A stretch of DNA of 12,501 nucleotides from the NCBI GenBank assembly GCA_017425345.1, contig JAFOML010000017.1, positions 1 to 12,501 on the forward strand, given 5' to 3'. Below are positions 1-6,130 of the stretch, one piece after another (the first letter of the stretch is position 1; every line of letters starts with the position of its first letter). The stretch comes from Eubacterium sp. (GTDB lineage: Bacteria > Bacillota_A > Clostridia > Peptostreptococcales > Anaerovoracaceae). Under the pieces are notes generated by a model, which had not been told where the DNA came from, ran no database searches, and saw only the letters and a list, made by a program, of their open reading frames with translations. Position numbers and translations under genes: made by a program.

Positions 1-58
1 CAGTCGGTGTGAAGTCCATCAGTGTTAAGAAGTCTCTTCCTTTCAGATTTACAGCCAT
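1..58 (-). CDS. argF: ornithine carbamoyltransferase, N-terminal fragment (cut by window edge)
   Basis: Only the first 19 codons are in the window, and the frame stays open to the left edge. They read MAVNLKGRDFLTLMDFTPT, which matches the conserved amino-terminal opening of ornithine carbamoyltransferases (LKGR-x-FL-x-L-x-DFTP). This family makes citrulline from ornithine and carbamoyl phosphate in the cytoplasm; the catabolic enzyme ArcB runs the reverse step in the arginine deiminase pathway. The ATG is preceded by a clear AAGGAG ribosome binding site at about 64-70. The gene follows the MocR-type regulator in the same direction, with a 142-bp gap holding a direct repeat and promoter-like elements, so regulation by that protein is plausible. 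The fragment is too short to tell ArgF from ArcB, and the catalytic motifs lie outside the window. Confidence 0.8.
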   Translation of the reverse strand, partial: MAVNLKGRDFLTLMDFTPT

Positions 59-80
59 AATGTTTCTCCTTTTTCTTATC

Positions 81-129
81 ATCTTAGAATACGTTTTTTA
101 TTGTCACAATTTTAAGTAACTTAATAATA
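81..129 (-). promoter_or_regulatory. candidate promoter(s) for the ornithine carbamoyltransferase gene
   Basis: Two alternatives are visible on the minus strand. The first has TTGTGA (104-109) and TAAGAT (81-86) with a 17-bp spacer, giving a very short leader. The second has a good -10 TATTAT (124-129) but no recognisable -35; the place where a -35 would sit (about 147-153) abuts the proximal copy of the direct repeat at 150-161. The second layout is what an activator-dependent promoter would look like. Neither has been tested. Confidence 0.4.
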
Positions 130-149
130 CTACACGTTCACAAACATTA

Positions 150-185
150 AAAGTACCAGTTGTCCATCAAAATAAAGTACCAGTT
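150..185 (-). promoter_or_regulatory. tandem 12-bp direct repeat, candidate MocR operator
   Basis: The 12-mer AACTGGTACTTT (minus strand) occurs twice without mismatch, at 174-185 and 150-161, so the repeat period is 24 bp. It lies 16 bp past the stop of the MocR-type gene and upstream of the ornithine carbamoyltransferase gene. MocR/GabR regulators are known to bind pairs of short direct repeats as domain-swapped dimers, and the GabR half-site ATACCA resembles the GTACCA core seen here on the plus strand. The assignment as this regulator's operator is an inference from position and pattern. Confidence 0.55.
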
Positions 186-200
186 AAAAATATGATCGTT

Positions 201-1676
201 TCAGTGCTTAGAGGCTTTGTACATATCCCAGATCAGCCTCGTCAGCCGCTTCATCCCCTCGACGAGCCACTCCGGCGACTCAAAGGAATAATTCAGCCGG
301 ACGCAGCGGTCTCCACCGTTCTGATTCGGATAGTAGAGGTTCCCCGGGACAATACTGACGCCTTTTTTTAAAGCCCTCTCCGCAAGCTCCGTCCCGCTGA
401 TCCCCTTCGGCAGCTGCACCCAGATGTACACGCCGCCCCTGGGTTTGATATACTGCACGCCGATGTCCGCGACCTTATCCAGCCACGCGCACATGATATC
501 CCGGTTCGTGCGGCAGTGCACCACGATCTCCTCTACGTATTTCCAGTAGTCGCCGTTCTTCAGACATTTCGCAATCAGCCGCTGCGGCAGCCAGTTGATT
601 CCGATGACGCGGACGGAAACGAGATGGCGGAGCGCACGCACGATCTTCTCATCTGCAATCACACAGGCGACGGAAATACCGGGCACGAAGGTGAGAGAAA
701 AAGAGTAGATATAGATCACGTTGTTGTTCCGATCCATGGACTTGAGCGAAGGGAGTTTAAAGTCCTCATAATGCAGCTCCGAAGCCGCATCATCCTCCAG
801 GATCGGGATACGGTACCGGTTCGAGATATCGATCAGCTTCTGCCTGCGCTCCATCGTCAGGATCATCCCCGTCGGATCCTGATAGCTGGAGCTGACATAG
901 ATGAACTTCGGTTTTTTCTTTTCGATGATGGCCTCCAGATGCTCTGTGGTCATTCCGTCCAGATCTACGGGAATCGTAAAGAATCGGCAGCCGGAAAGCT
1001 CCATGATCCGAAAGACGTCCGGCGAGCAGGGTTCCTCGATAAGGACCAGGTCGCCCGGCTCAATCAGGAGGGTAAGCAGAAAGTCCAGAGCCTGATTCGT
1101 CTCGGACAAAATCTGCACCTGATTGTCCTCCGCCAGTATCCCGTGCATCCGAAGCTTTTCGCGTATCTGCCGGATGAGCTCCAGATCCCCCTGATACGGG
1201 GTGGTAAACGCAGGAATCAGATCTCCCTCACTGAGGATCTCTGCGATCAGTTCTCCAACCCGCTCATCCGGATAGACGTTCGGCGGCATGCCGGTCGAGA
1301 AAGAAATACCGGTCCCCTCGGAAAAGCGGCTGTAGATCGCATCATAGGCGTCGTGAAAATCCAGATACTCGTCCTTGATAAGGGAACTCCAGTTGACGGC
1401 TTTCGGTCTCTTTTTGTCAGCTGCAGGCTGCGCTGCCATCGGGCAGGTGACGACATACCCCTTTCCCTGTCTGGATTCGATCAGTTCGATATCCTTCAGC
1501 ACCTCATACGCGCGGATCACGGTATTGCGATGCACGGAAAGGCGATCTGCCAGCTTCCGCTCTGACGGCAGGATCGATCCGTCCGCAAGCTCGCCGAGAA
1601 TGATCGCGCGCTTGATATGATTCGCGAGCTGGAGGTACATCGGTGTTTTCTGATTTCGGTCTAATTGTATATTCAT
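201..1676 (-). CDS. MocR-type transcriptional regulator (GntR helix-turn-helix plus aminotransferase-like domain) lacking the PLP lysine
   Basis: The 491-residue product has a GntR-family winged helix-turn-helix (about residues 5-77, with LPSERKLADRLSVHRNTV at 37-54) followed by a fold-type-I aminotransferase-like domain to the end. This is the architecture of MocR/GabR/PdxR regulators, which normally sense a ligand through PLP bound to a lysine. Recognisable aminotransferase landmarks are SETNQALDFL (191-200), EEPCSPD (214-220), QDPTG (266-270), LEDDAASEL (293-301) and RLNYSF (460-465). The segment where the family has SFSKT reads SFSLT (325-329), so the Schiff-base lysine is Leu328; DDY is DDA, and the usual LRxGY region is degenerate. 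I chose the ATG at 1676 because the upstream alternative at 1724 lies inside a terminator hairpin and lacks a ribosome binding site, whereas GAGAG precedes 1676. The gene follows mreB and precedes ornithine carbamoyltransferase. The target is unknown; the tandem repeat at 150-185 is the best candidate. Confidence 0.88.
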   Translation of the reverse strand: MNIQLDRNQKTPMYLQLANHIKRAIILGELADGSILPSERKLADRLSVHRNTVIRAYEVLKDIELIESRQGKGYVVTCPMAAQPAADKKRPKAVNWSSLIKDEYLDFHDAYDAIYSRFSEGTGISFSTGMPPNVYPDERVGELIAEILSEGDLIPAFTTPYQGDLELIRQIREKLRMHGILAEDNQVQILSETNQALDFLLTLLIEPGDLVLIEEPCSPDVFRIMELSGCRFFTIPVDLDGMTTEHLEAIIEKKKPKFIYVSSSYQDPTGMILTMERRQKLIDISNRYRIPILEDDAASELHYEDFKLPSLKSMDRNNNVIYIYSFSLTFVPGISVACVIADEKIVRALRHLVSVRVIGINWLPQRLIAKCLKNGDYWKYVEEIVVHCRTNRDIMCAWLDKVADIGVQYIKPRGGVYIWVQLPKGISGTELAERALKKGVSIVPGNLYYPNQNGGDRCVRLNYSFESPEWLVEGMKRLTRLIWDMYKASKH

Positions 1677-1686
1677 CGCTTTTCTC

Positions 1687-1725
1687 TCATTAACAAAATG
1701 CTCCCTGCGGACTGCAGAGAGCATT
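1687..1725 (-). terminator. intrinsic terminator after mreB
   Basis: Arms at 1697-1708 and 1714-1725 form a 12-bp stem with a 5-nt loop. The one mismatch on the plus strand (C1704/A1718) becomes a G-U wobble in minus-strand RNA, so the hairpin is best in that direction. On the minus strand the stem runs straight into a U-rich tract (UUUUGUUAAU). It begins 12 bp after the mreB stop and ends about 10 bp before the MocR start codon. Confidence 0.85.
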
Positions 1726-1737
1726 CAAAATCACCGT

Positions 1738-2754
1738 TTAAAGGAACGGATCCCTTCTGTTCAGGCTGGTGTTCTGGAGGGCATCGAGCTCATCCAGTGC
1801 CTTGCCGGTTCCGATGGCAACGCAGGACTTCGGATCGTCAGCAACACGGACCTCCATATTGGTGCGGTCCGCAATCTTACGGTCGAGGCCGTAGAGCAGC
1901 GCCCCGCCGCCGGTCAGCACGATGCCGGAGTTTCCGATATCGGCAGCCAGTTCCGGAGGAGTGATCTCGAGCACCCCGTGGACTGCCTCGCAAATCAGGT
2001 TCAGCGGCTCTTCCAGCGCTTCCATGATCTCCTCGGATGTGATCGTCACAGTCTTGGGCAGACCGGTTACCAGGTCTCTGCCGCGGCATTCCATGGAAAC
2101 CTCCTCTTCTCTCGGATAGGCGGTTCCGATACTCTTCTTGATATCCTCACCGGTGCGCTCGCCGATATACAGCTTATGCACTCTGCGCATATACTTGACG
2201 ATGGATTCATCAAACTTATCACCTGCCACCTTGATGGAATTGCTGGTGATCAGTCCGCCCAGCGCGATGACTGCGATATCGGTGGTGCCTCCTCCGATAT
2301 CGATGACCATCTTGCCGTCCGGTTCTGTCACGTCAAGACCCGCGCCGATCGCTGCCGCGAGCGGCTCTTCCATCAGATACACTTCCTTGCCGCCGGCCTG
2401 GCTGGCCGCTTCTCTTACTGCGCGCTTCTCCACTTCTGTTACGCCGCTCGGCACGCAGACCATGATTTTCGGTTTGAAAAACAGACTCCGTCCGCACGTC
2501 TTCCGGATGAAGTACTTCAGCATCCGCTCTGTGATGTCATAATCGGAGATAACACCGTCCTTCAGAGGTTTAGCAGCGATGATGTTCGCCGGCGTACGCC
2601 CGAGCATCTGACGCGCTTCCTCTCCGATCGCCAGGATCTCATCCGTATCCTTGTTCACAGCGACAACGGACGGCTCGTTCAAAACGATGCCTTTATTCTT
2701 AATATATACGAGCACATTGGCCGTGCCCAGATCGATTCCTACTTCTGCAGCCAT
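1738..2754 (-). CDS. mreB: rod-shape-determining protein MreB/Mbl
   Basis: A 338-residue bacterial actin that forms membrane-associated filaments guiding cell-wall elongation. All actin-fold nucleotide motifs are visible: phosphate-1 GIDLGTANVLVY (6-17), connect-1 around EEPLAAAIGAGL (129-140), phosphate-2 VIDIGGGTTDIAVI (150-163) and the adenosine motif GIVLTGGGALLYGLD (277-291). The length is normal for the family. The opening, GIDLGTANVL followed by KGIVLNEPSVVA, resembles the Mbl/MreB-like paralogues, and mreC and mreD are not adjacent, so this may be an Mbl-type copy rather than the main mreBCD gene. The ATG at 2754 has an AAGGAG site at 2761-2766. The gene has its own promoter (2808-2836), a 5'-terminal hairpin in the leader and a strong terminator immediately downstream, so it is essentially a monocistronic unit, with the MocR gene reached only by read-through or an unseen promoter. 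Confidence 0.96.
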   Translation of the reverse strand: MAAEVGIDLGTANVLVYIKNKGIVLNEPSVVAVNKDTDEILAIGEEARQMLGRTPANIIAAKPLKDGVISDYDITERMLKYFIRKTCGRSLFFKPKIMVCVPSGVTEVEKRAVREAASQAGGKEVYLMEEPLAAAIGAGLDVTEPDGKMVIDIGGGTTDIAVIALGGLITSNSIKVAGDKFDESIVKYMRRVHKLYIGERTGEDIKKSIGTAYPREEEVSMECRGRDLVTGLPKTVTITSEEIMEALEEPLNLICEAVHGVLEITPPELAADIGNSGIVLTGGGALLYGLDRKIADRTNMEVRVADDPKSCVAIGTGKALDELDALQNTSLNRRDPFL

Positions 2755-2782
2755 CTGCTTCTCCTTCTCTATAGTATCTATA

Positions 2783-2799
2783 CGAGGCAGTTCGCCTCG
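2783..2799 (-). promoter_or_regulatory. hairpin at the 5' end of the mreB leader
   Basis: A perfect 6-bp GC-rich stem (CGAGGC / GCCTCG) with a 5-nt loop lies just downstream of the predicted mreB transcription start at about 2800-2801. It would therefore fold at the extreme 5' end of the mRNA. A role in message stability is an inference. Confidence 0.45.
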
Positions 2800-2807
2800 C
2801 AGAACCT

Positions 2808-2836
2808 ATTATATATGAGTTACCCTTCGTTTTCAA
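2808..2836 (-). promoter_or_regulatory. sigma-A-type promoter of mreB
   Basis: On the minus strand TTGAAA (2831-2836) and a consensus TATAAT (2808-2813) are separated by exactly 17 bp. This places transcription start near 2800-2801 and gives a leader of about 47 nt that ends in a good ribosome binding site. It is the strongest promoter match in the window. Confidence 0.85.
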
Positions 2837-2879
2837 GAGATGCCGGGAAAGCCGTCTGTAGATTTTCAGTACTTCCCCC

Positions 2880-2908
2880 TTTTCTTTCCAACCATTTCAA
2901 TATATAAT
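2880..2908 (+). promoter_or_regulatory. candidate mscL promoter
   Basis: A consensus -10 box TATAAT is at 2903-2908 on the plus strand, with a poor -35 (TTTTCT) at 2880-2885. Transcription would begin near 2914-2916, about 50 nt before the mscL start. It is back-to-back with the mreB promoter. The start codon-like ATG at 2907 overlaps the -10 box, so it cannot be the mscL start. Confidence 0.55.
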
Positions 2909-2963
2909 GAAAATAGGATTTTTAAGCAATTATCGATCTTTATATGAGGGAGGAGATTATTAC

Positions 2964-3398
2964 ATGAGATCATTTTTAAAGGAGTTTAAAGAATTTGCAG
3001 TCAAGGGAAATGTCCTTGACATGGCAGTAGGCATCATCATCGGCGGCGCGTTCACGGCTATCGTAACGGCGCTCGTCCAGAACATCCTGAACCCGATCAT
3101 CGGACTGTTTACCGGTGGAAATCTGGACAAGATGACGGCAGAAGTCGGCCCTGTCACCTTCGGCTGGGGCGCATTCGTAGCAGCGGTCATCAACTTCATC
3201 CTGGTGGCTTTCGTCCTGTTCCTGATCATCCGCGCAGCAAACCGCGCCAAGGAAGCAGCGATCAAGAAGGAAGAGGAACCGGAAGAGCCGACCACCAAGA
3301 TCTGCCCGTACTGCCAGGGTGAGATTCCGATCAAGGCAATCAAGTGCCTGCACTGCACATCGGATCTGCCGGAGGTAGAAGAGGTTCCGGCGGAGTAA
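2964..3398 (+). CDS. mscL: large-conductance mechanosensitive channel MscL with C-terminal zinc ribbon
   Basis: A 144-residue inner-membrane channel that opens under membrane tension and releases solutes during hypo-osmotic shock. The N-terminal amphipathic helix (FLKEFKEFAVKGNVLDMAVG, 4-23) leads into the pore-lining first membrane segment (about 16-45, rich in small residues, GIIIGGAFTAIV), then a short periplasmic loop (about 46-67), a second membrane segment (about 69-90, AAVINFILVAFVLFLII) and a charged cytoplasmic linker. The C-terminus carries CPYCQGEIPIKAIKCLHC (114-131), two CxxC knuckles that should bind one zinc. The start at 2964 is preceded by GGGAGGAG at a good distance; a longer in-frame start at 2907 would add 19 non-MscL residues and overlaps the promoter. 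It is the only plus-strand gene, divergent from mreB and convergent with the long minus-strand operon. Confidence 0.95.
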   Translation: MRSFLKEFKEFAVKGNVLDMAVGIIIGGAFTAIVTALVQNILNPIIGLFTGGNLDKMTAEVGPVTFGWGAFVAAVINFILVAFVLFLIIRAANRAKEAAIKKEEEPEEPTTKICPYCQGEIPIKAIKCLHCTSDLPEVEEVPAE

Positions 3399-3418
3399 GG
3401 AAACTACGCATTGTAATG

Positions 3419-3457
3419 AAGAGGAGGCCGTCTCATCCACAGAGACAGCCTCCTCTT
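3419..3457. terminator. strong hairpin between convergent genes, probable bidirectional terminator
   Basis: Arms 3419-3434 and 3442-3457 give a 16-position stem with a single mismatch (C3429/A3447, a G-U wobble in minus-strand RNA) and a 7-nt loop. It lies 20 bp after the mscL stop and 38 bp past the stop of the minus-strand operon. There is no convincing U tract on either side (the plus side reads GCAGCTTT), so termination may be inefficient or need Rho, but the position between converging genes supports a shared terminator. Confidence 0.65.
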
Positions 3458-3495
3458 GCAGCTTTAGACTACAGATCCTCACGATAGCAGTATAT

Positions 3496-4617
3496 TTACT
3501 CATCCCGCCATCTGACCCTGTAGTCGTCGATGCGGTTTCCCTCTTCGTCGTACTTCATGGTACCGGTGAACTTATACCGTTTCAGGATCCGTTCCGTACG
3601 CTCGTTGATGCCGAGCTGCCGCTCACGGACTTTCTGCTCATACGGCGTCAGCTTGTCGATATCCTTGATATGCGCTGCCACGGGCTTCGGCACACTCGCG
3701 AGGAAGATCAGCGGGGAAACGATCTCCATGTCGATGATCACCCACGCAACGAGCAGCAGCGCTACCACCGCGTTCGGAAGATGGTTGACGCCCAGACAGA
3801 TGACCAGGACGAACCCGATGATGAAAACGATCTCTGTGAGATAGAAGCGGTTGATGCGGCTGATACCCTCCTGCAGTTCCTCGTCAAACCAGACCCTCTT
3901 GAGCCGCTTGCTGATGTATTTAGAGAAGCGGAACTGGTTGTTCGAGATGAAGACGCACTCTTTAAAATCATCAAAGGTCGCCGGTTTGGCCTCGATCTTC
4001 GTCGGACCGAATTCTCCTTCCTGATAATTATAGAAGATCTGGCACCATACCGCATGGCCTTCTCCCATAACTGTGATCTTCGGAAGTTCATTCCTGCTGT
4101 AATTGATCACGAGCTGCTGGTCCGCGGAAACCATCATCGTTTTCCCATTTACCGTTACGGCCGCAAATCCATCCCGGACGTAGAGCGCCTGTGTCGCAAG
4201 GCCGTAGTTCTCATCCTGTGTAAGCACAAGCTCCTGCGCCGTCTCTGTCAGCGCCAGAACCTCCGTGAGTCCGCGGTTTCCCTTTCGAACCATCAGATTA
4301 TAATCTGTGATCTGTCCGAACGAAGTCGTCTTCCACGCTCCGTCGAAACTGTCCTGTTCCAGCTCGGCGAGCTTCGCGACCCGCTGATCCTCATGGGCGA
4401 GCACGACGCTGCCCTTCAGTACCACCAGTGTCCGGTCAAAATCCGGGAGTTTGGAAAACTTAGACTCATCGAGCTCGCAGGTGGCAGAACTCAGCCTCCA
4501 GATAAAATCTCTCGCCAGATAATTGCTGTCTTCCGGATAGATCGCGATCTGGCGGGTCGTTCCGCCAGTCCACTTGGAAGTCCGGTATTCCTCCGCTTTT
4601 CTTACAATACACTCCAT
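3496..4617 (-). CDS. HutD/Ves-family cupin protein fused to a two-helix membrane domain
   Basis: A 373-residue protein. Residues about 5-200 match the HutD/Ves family (a bicupin of uncertain biochemical role, linked to histidine utilisation in pseudomonads and to cold stress in E. coli): SKWTGGTTRQIAIYP (14-28), FIWRLSSATC (38-47), FSKLPDFDRTLVVLKG (54-69) and a second cupin-like half to about 195. Known HutD/Ves proteins are about 190-200 residues and soluble. Here a further 170 residues follow, with two hydrophobic segments (about 259-277 and 282-307) and a basic, charged cytoplasmic-looking tail. I chose the ATG at 4617 because GAGGGG lies 8 nt upstream; a TTG two codons earlier is too close to that site. 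It is the last gene of the minus-strand run, 26 bp after the cysteine-motif gene. No hut genes are nearby, so histidine degradation is not supported. Function unknown; membrane-anchored ligand sensing is only a guess. Confidence 0.75.
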   Translation of the reverse strand: MECIVRKAEEYRTSKWTGGTTRQIAIYPEDSNYLARDFIWRLSSATCELDESKFSKLPDFDRTLVVLKGSVVLAHEDQRVAKLAELEQDSFDGAWKTTSFGQITDYNLMVRKGNRGLTEVLALTETAQELVLTQDENYGLATQALYVRDGFAAVTVNGKTMMVSADQQLVINYSRNELPKITVMGEGHAVWCQIFYNYQEGEFGPTKIEAKPATFDDFKECVFISNNQFRFSKYISKRLKRVWFDEELQEGISRINRFYLTEIVFIIGFVLVICLGVNHLPNAVVALLLVAWVIIDMEIVSPLIFLASVPKPVAAHIKDIDKLTPYEQKVRERQLGINERTERILKRYKFTGTMKYDEEGNRIDDYRVRWRDE

Positions 4618-4643
4618 GACCAAAACCCCTCTTCGTCTTGCTA

Positions 4644-5048
4644 TTACAATCCAAGCAGCAGTTTGTCCAGAATTTCTACCGCATCCTTGATGTAGTCGTT
4701 GCAGGGATTATACTCCTCTGTCGCGCCGCGTTCCTTGAGGTCTAAGCACTGCACGGTGCCATGCTTTTCCTCGAAAGCTTTATACGCCAGCTCCATCAGC
4801 GCGTAGCACTCCTTCTTCGTCGTCGGATTGTCCAGATCCCCATCCGAATGCATCAGTCCGATGACCATCGCCATGCCGCTGACAACGCCGCAGGTGGACT
4901 GGCATCCCATGCCGAATCCGAACGCTTCCGCCGCGCGGAACGCGATAACCGGATCATATCCCATCGTGTTTGCAAACGCGCAGACCACGGACTGCGCGCA
5001 GTTGAAATTGTTCTGATGCAGGTGAACTGCCAGCTCTTTTCTTTCCAT
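4644..5048 (-). CDS. C_GCAxxG_C_C-type family protein (putative redox/metal-binding cysteine protein)
   Basis: A 134-residue soluble protein of the widespread C_GCAxxG_C_C family of anaerobes, often annotated as putative redox-active; its reaction is not established. The conserved cysteines are visible: Cys17 in FNCAQSV, Cys53 in STCGVVSGMAMVIGL (51-65), Cys101 in VQCLDLKE and Cys116 in NPCNDYI. Additional cysteines are at 23, 49 and 81. The family's CGAVSG appears as CGVVSG. The length is typical and there is no signal peptide or membrane segment. The ATG at 5048 has TAGGAGG just upstream. The gene starts 20 bp after the cysteine-less radical-SAM-like gene and 26 bp before the HutD-like gene, so the three are surely co-transcribed. 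Confidence 0.82.
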   Translation of the reverse strand: MERKELAVHLHQNNFNCAQSVVCAFANTMGYDPVIAFRAAEAFGFGMGCQSTCGVVSGMAMVIGLMHSDGDLDNPTTKKECYALMELAYKAFEEKHGTVQCLDLKERGATEEYNPCNDYIKDAVEILDKLLLGL

Positions 5049-5068
5049 ATCCGTTTCCTCCTACCGGC

Positions 5069-6130
5069 TTATTTCCCAGCTTTACACGGCTGCTCCTGAT
5101 CATGATAGCTCATCATCAGCGGCGCCTGTAGTGCTTCGATCAGCGTTTTTTCCCGCAGGTTCGTATCCGACTCACGCACGAAGAAACACGGCTGTACGTT
5201 TCCGACAGAATCGATATTCAGGAAATAGCGTCCGCCTGCCACGCATCCGCCGATGATCTGCTTGTCCTTGCAGAAGTGGATCGTCGAAAGCGGCTTGCTT
5301 CTGCGGTACTTCATGATCTTCTGATAGACCCGGTCCTCTCCATCCGGCAGAGACGAGAAGAAAAAGGTCATCTTCACATGCGCTCCCACCATGCTGTCGA
5401 AGAACTCCTCCCGCGCAAACAGGTCCTGATTGGACTCCTCATAGGTGCAGTAGGTCGCATAGGGCAGCTTCTTCCGGTGCAGGATCGCAGCCGACCGGAG
5501 CAGCTTCCGGTCATCCGGCGTTCCCGTCACCTTCACGCATACGATCAGATTCTTCACGCGAAGCGCCTCATCCGCAAATGCTTCCGTGATTCCGGCGCCA
5601 TAGGTGAACACCATGAACTCGCAGTCATCATGCTTGTTGCAGAGCGCGATGATCTCCTGCTGGCAGTCCAGAGGTTCTCCTCCCTGGAAGATAAACATGA
5701 ACGTCCCGAGCGCCTTGGCCTGCTCGATCACATTATCCCATTCGTCAAAATCCAGCGCGTCTTCCTTTTCATTGCTGTCTGCAATATTCAGCGCGATGGC
5801 CCAGGGCACATTACAGTTGTATTTTTTCCGGCTCTCCTGCGCGGTCACGGCAGCGAGGGCATTGGAATTGATGACCAGGTTTTCGAACAAAGTCTTGCGC
5901 ACGTCATCATCGATATCATCCCAGAGACTCACCAGAAGGTTATACCAGTTTCCGTCCTTTTTCGTAATGACGTCGCGGAAAAATTCTCTCTGGATCTTCA
6001 GTATTCCGGGCTTGGTATACGTGTCCAGCCAATCGATCAGCTTCGGCAGATTCTCCTCTGGATTTTTGTCAAGAAATTCATAGGCTTTCATCAGTCCAAG
6101 CCTCTTGATTTCTTTTCCTACGATACTCAT
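5069..6130 (-). CDS. radical-SAM-like protein lacking the CxxxCxxC cluster motif (probable pseudo-radical-SAM)
   Basis: A 353-residue protein. The N-terminal helical region (1-105, including NPEENLPKLIDW and NWYNLLVSLWDDIDDDVRK) and NCNVPWAI (105-112) match a family of radical SAM proteins in Firmicutes where VPW is followed within about a dozen residues by CxxxCxxC. Here residues 111-127 contain no cysteine, and the segment is about 12 residues shorter than I expect. The rest of the barrel is recognisable: MFIFQGGEPLD (145-155) carries the GGEP SAM-binding motif, and a C-terminal GGCVAGGRYFLNIDSVGNVQP stretch ends in Cys315 and resembles an auxiliary-cluster region (with Cys287 and Cys296). 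The C-terminus stops soon after YHDQEQPC and is shorter than related proteins. The reading frame is intact and well used, so it seems a real gene, but radical SAM chemistry is unlikely. The start overlaps the TetR stop by 4 bp (ATGA), which implies translational coupling. Confidence 0.78.
   Translation of the reverse strand: MSIVGKEIKRLGLMKAYEFLDKNPEENLPKLIDWLDTYTKPGILKIQREFFRDVITKKDGNWYNLLVSLWDDIDDDVRKTLFENLVINSNALAAVTAQESRKKYNCNVPWAIALNIADSNEKEDALDFDEWDNVIEQAKALGTFMFIFQGGEPLDCQQEIIALCNKHDDCEFMVFTYGAGITEAFADEALRVKNLIVCVKVTGTPDDRKLLRSAAILHRKKLPYATYCTYEESNQDLFAREEFFDSMVGAHVKMTFFFSSLPDGEDRVYQKIMKYRRSKPLSTIHFCKDKQIIGGCVAGGRYFLNIDSVGNVQPCFFVRESDTNLREKTLIEALQAPLMMSYHDQEQPCKAGK

Noticed and set aside
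1..200. T-box, riboswitch or ARG-box-like leader ahead of the ornithine carbamoyltransferase gene
   Set aside because: The leader is AT-rich with no multi-stem structure, and no terminator hairpin or clear ArgR-type palindrome was found by eye; only the direct repeat stands out.
516..1565. Plus-strand open frame (349 codons) opposite the MocR gene
   Set aside because: It is antisense to a gene with clear helix-turn-helix and aminotransferase motifs; no ribosome site and no family resemblance.
1677..1724. Upstream start for the MocR protein
   Set aside because: The codons lie within the mreB terminator hairpin and the translated residues are not seen in MocR proteins.
2907..2963. 19-residue N-terminal extension of MscL
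   Set aside because: The ATG at 2907 overlaps the -10 box and lacks a ribosome site; the ATG at 2964 follows a strong one and gives the canonical MscL start.
3458..3495. Small gene or RNA between the mscL hairpin and the HutD-like stop
   Set aside because: Only 38 bp with no start, ribosome site or structure.
3670..4695. Plus-strand open frame (341 codons) opposite the HutD-like gene
   Set aside because: The HutD motifs and the ribosome site support the minus strand; this frame has shadow-like composition and runs through the neighbouring gene boundary.
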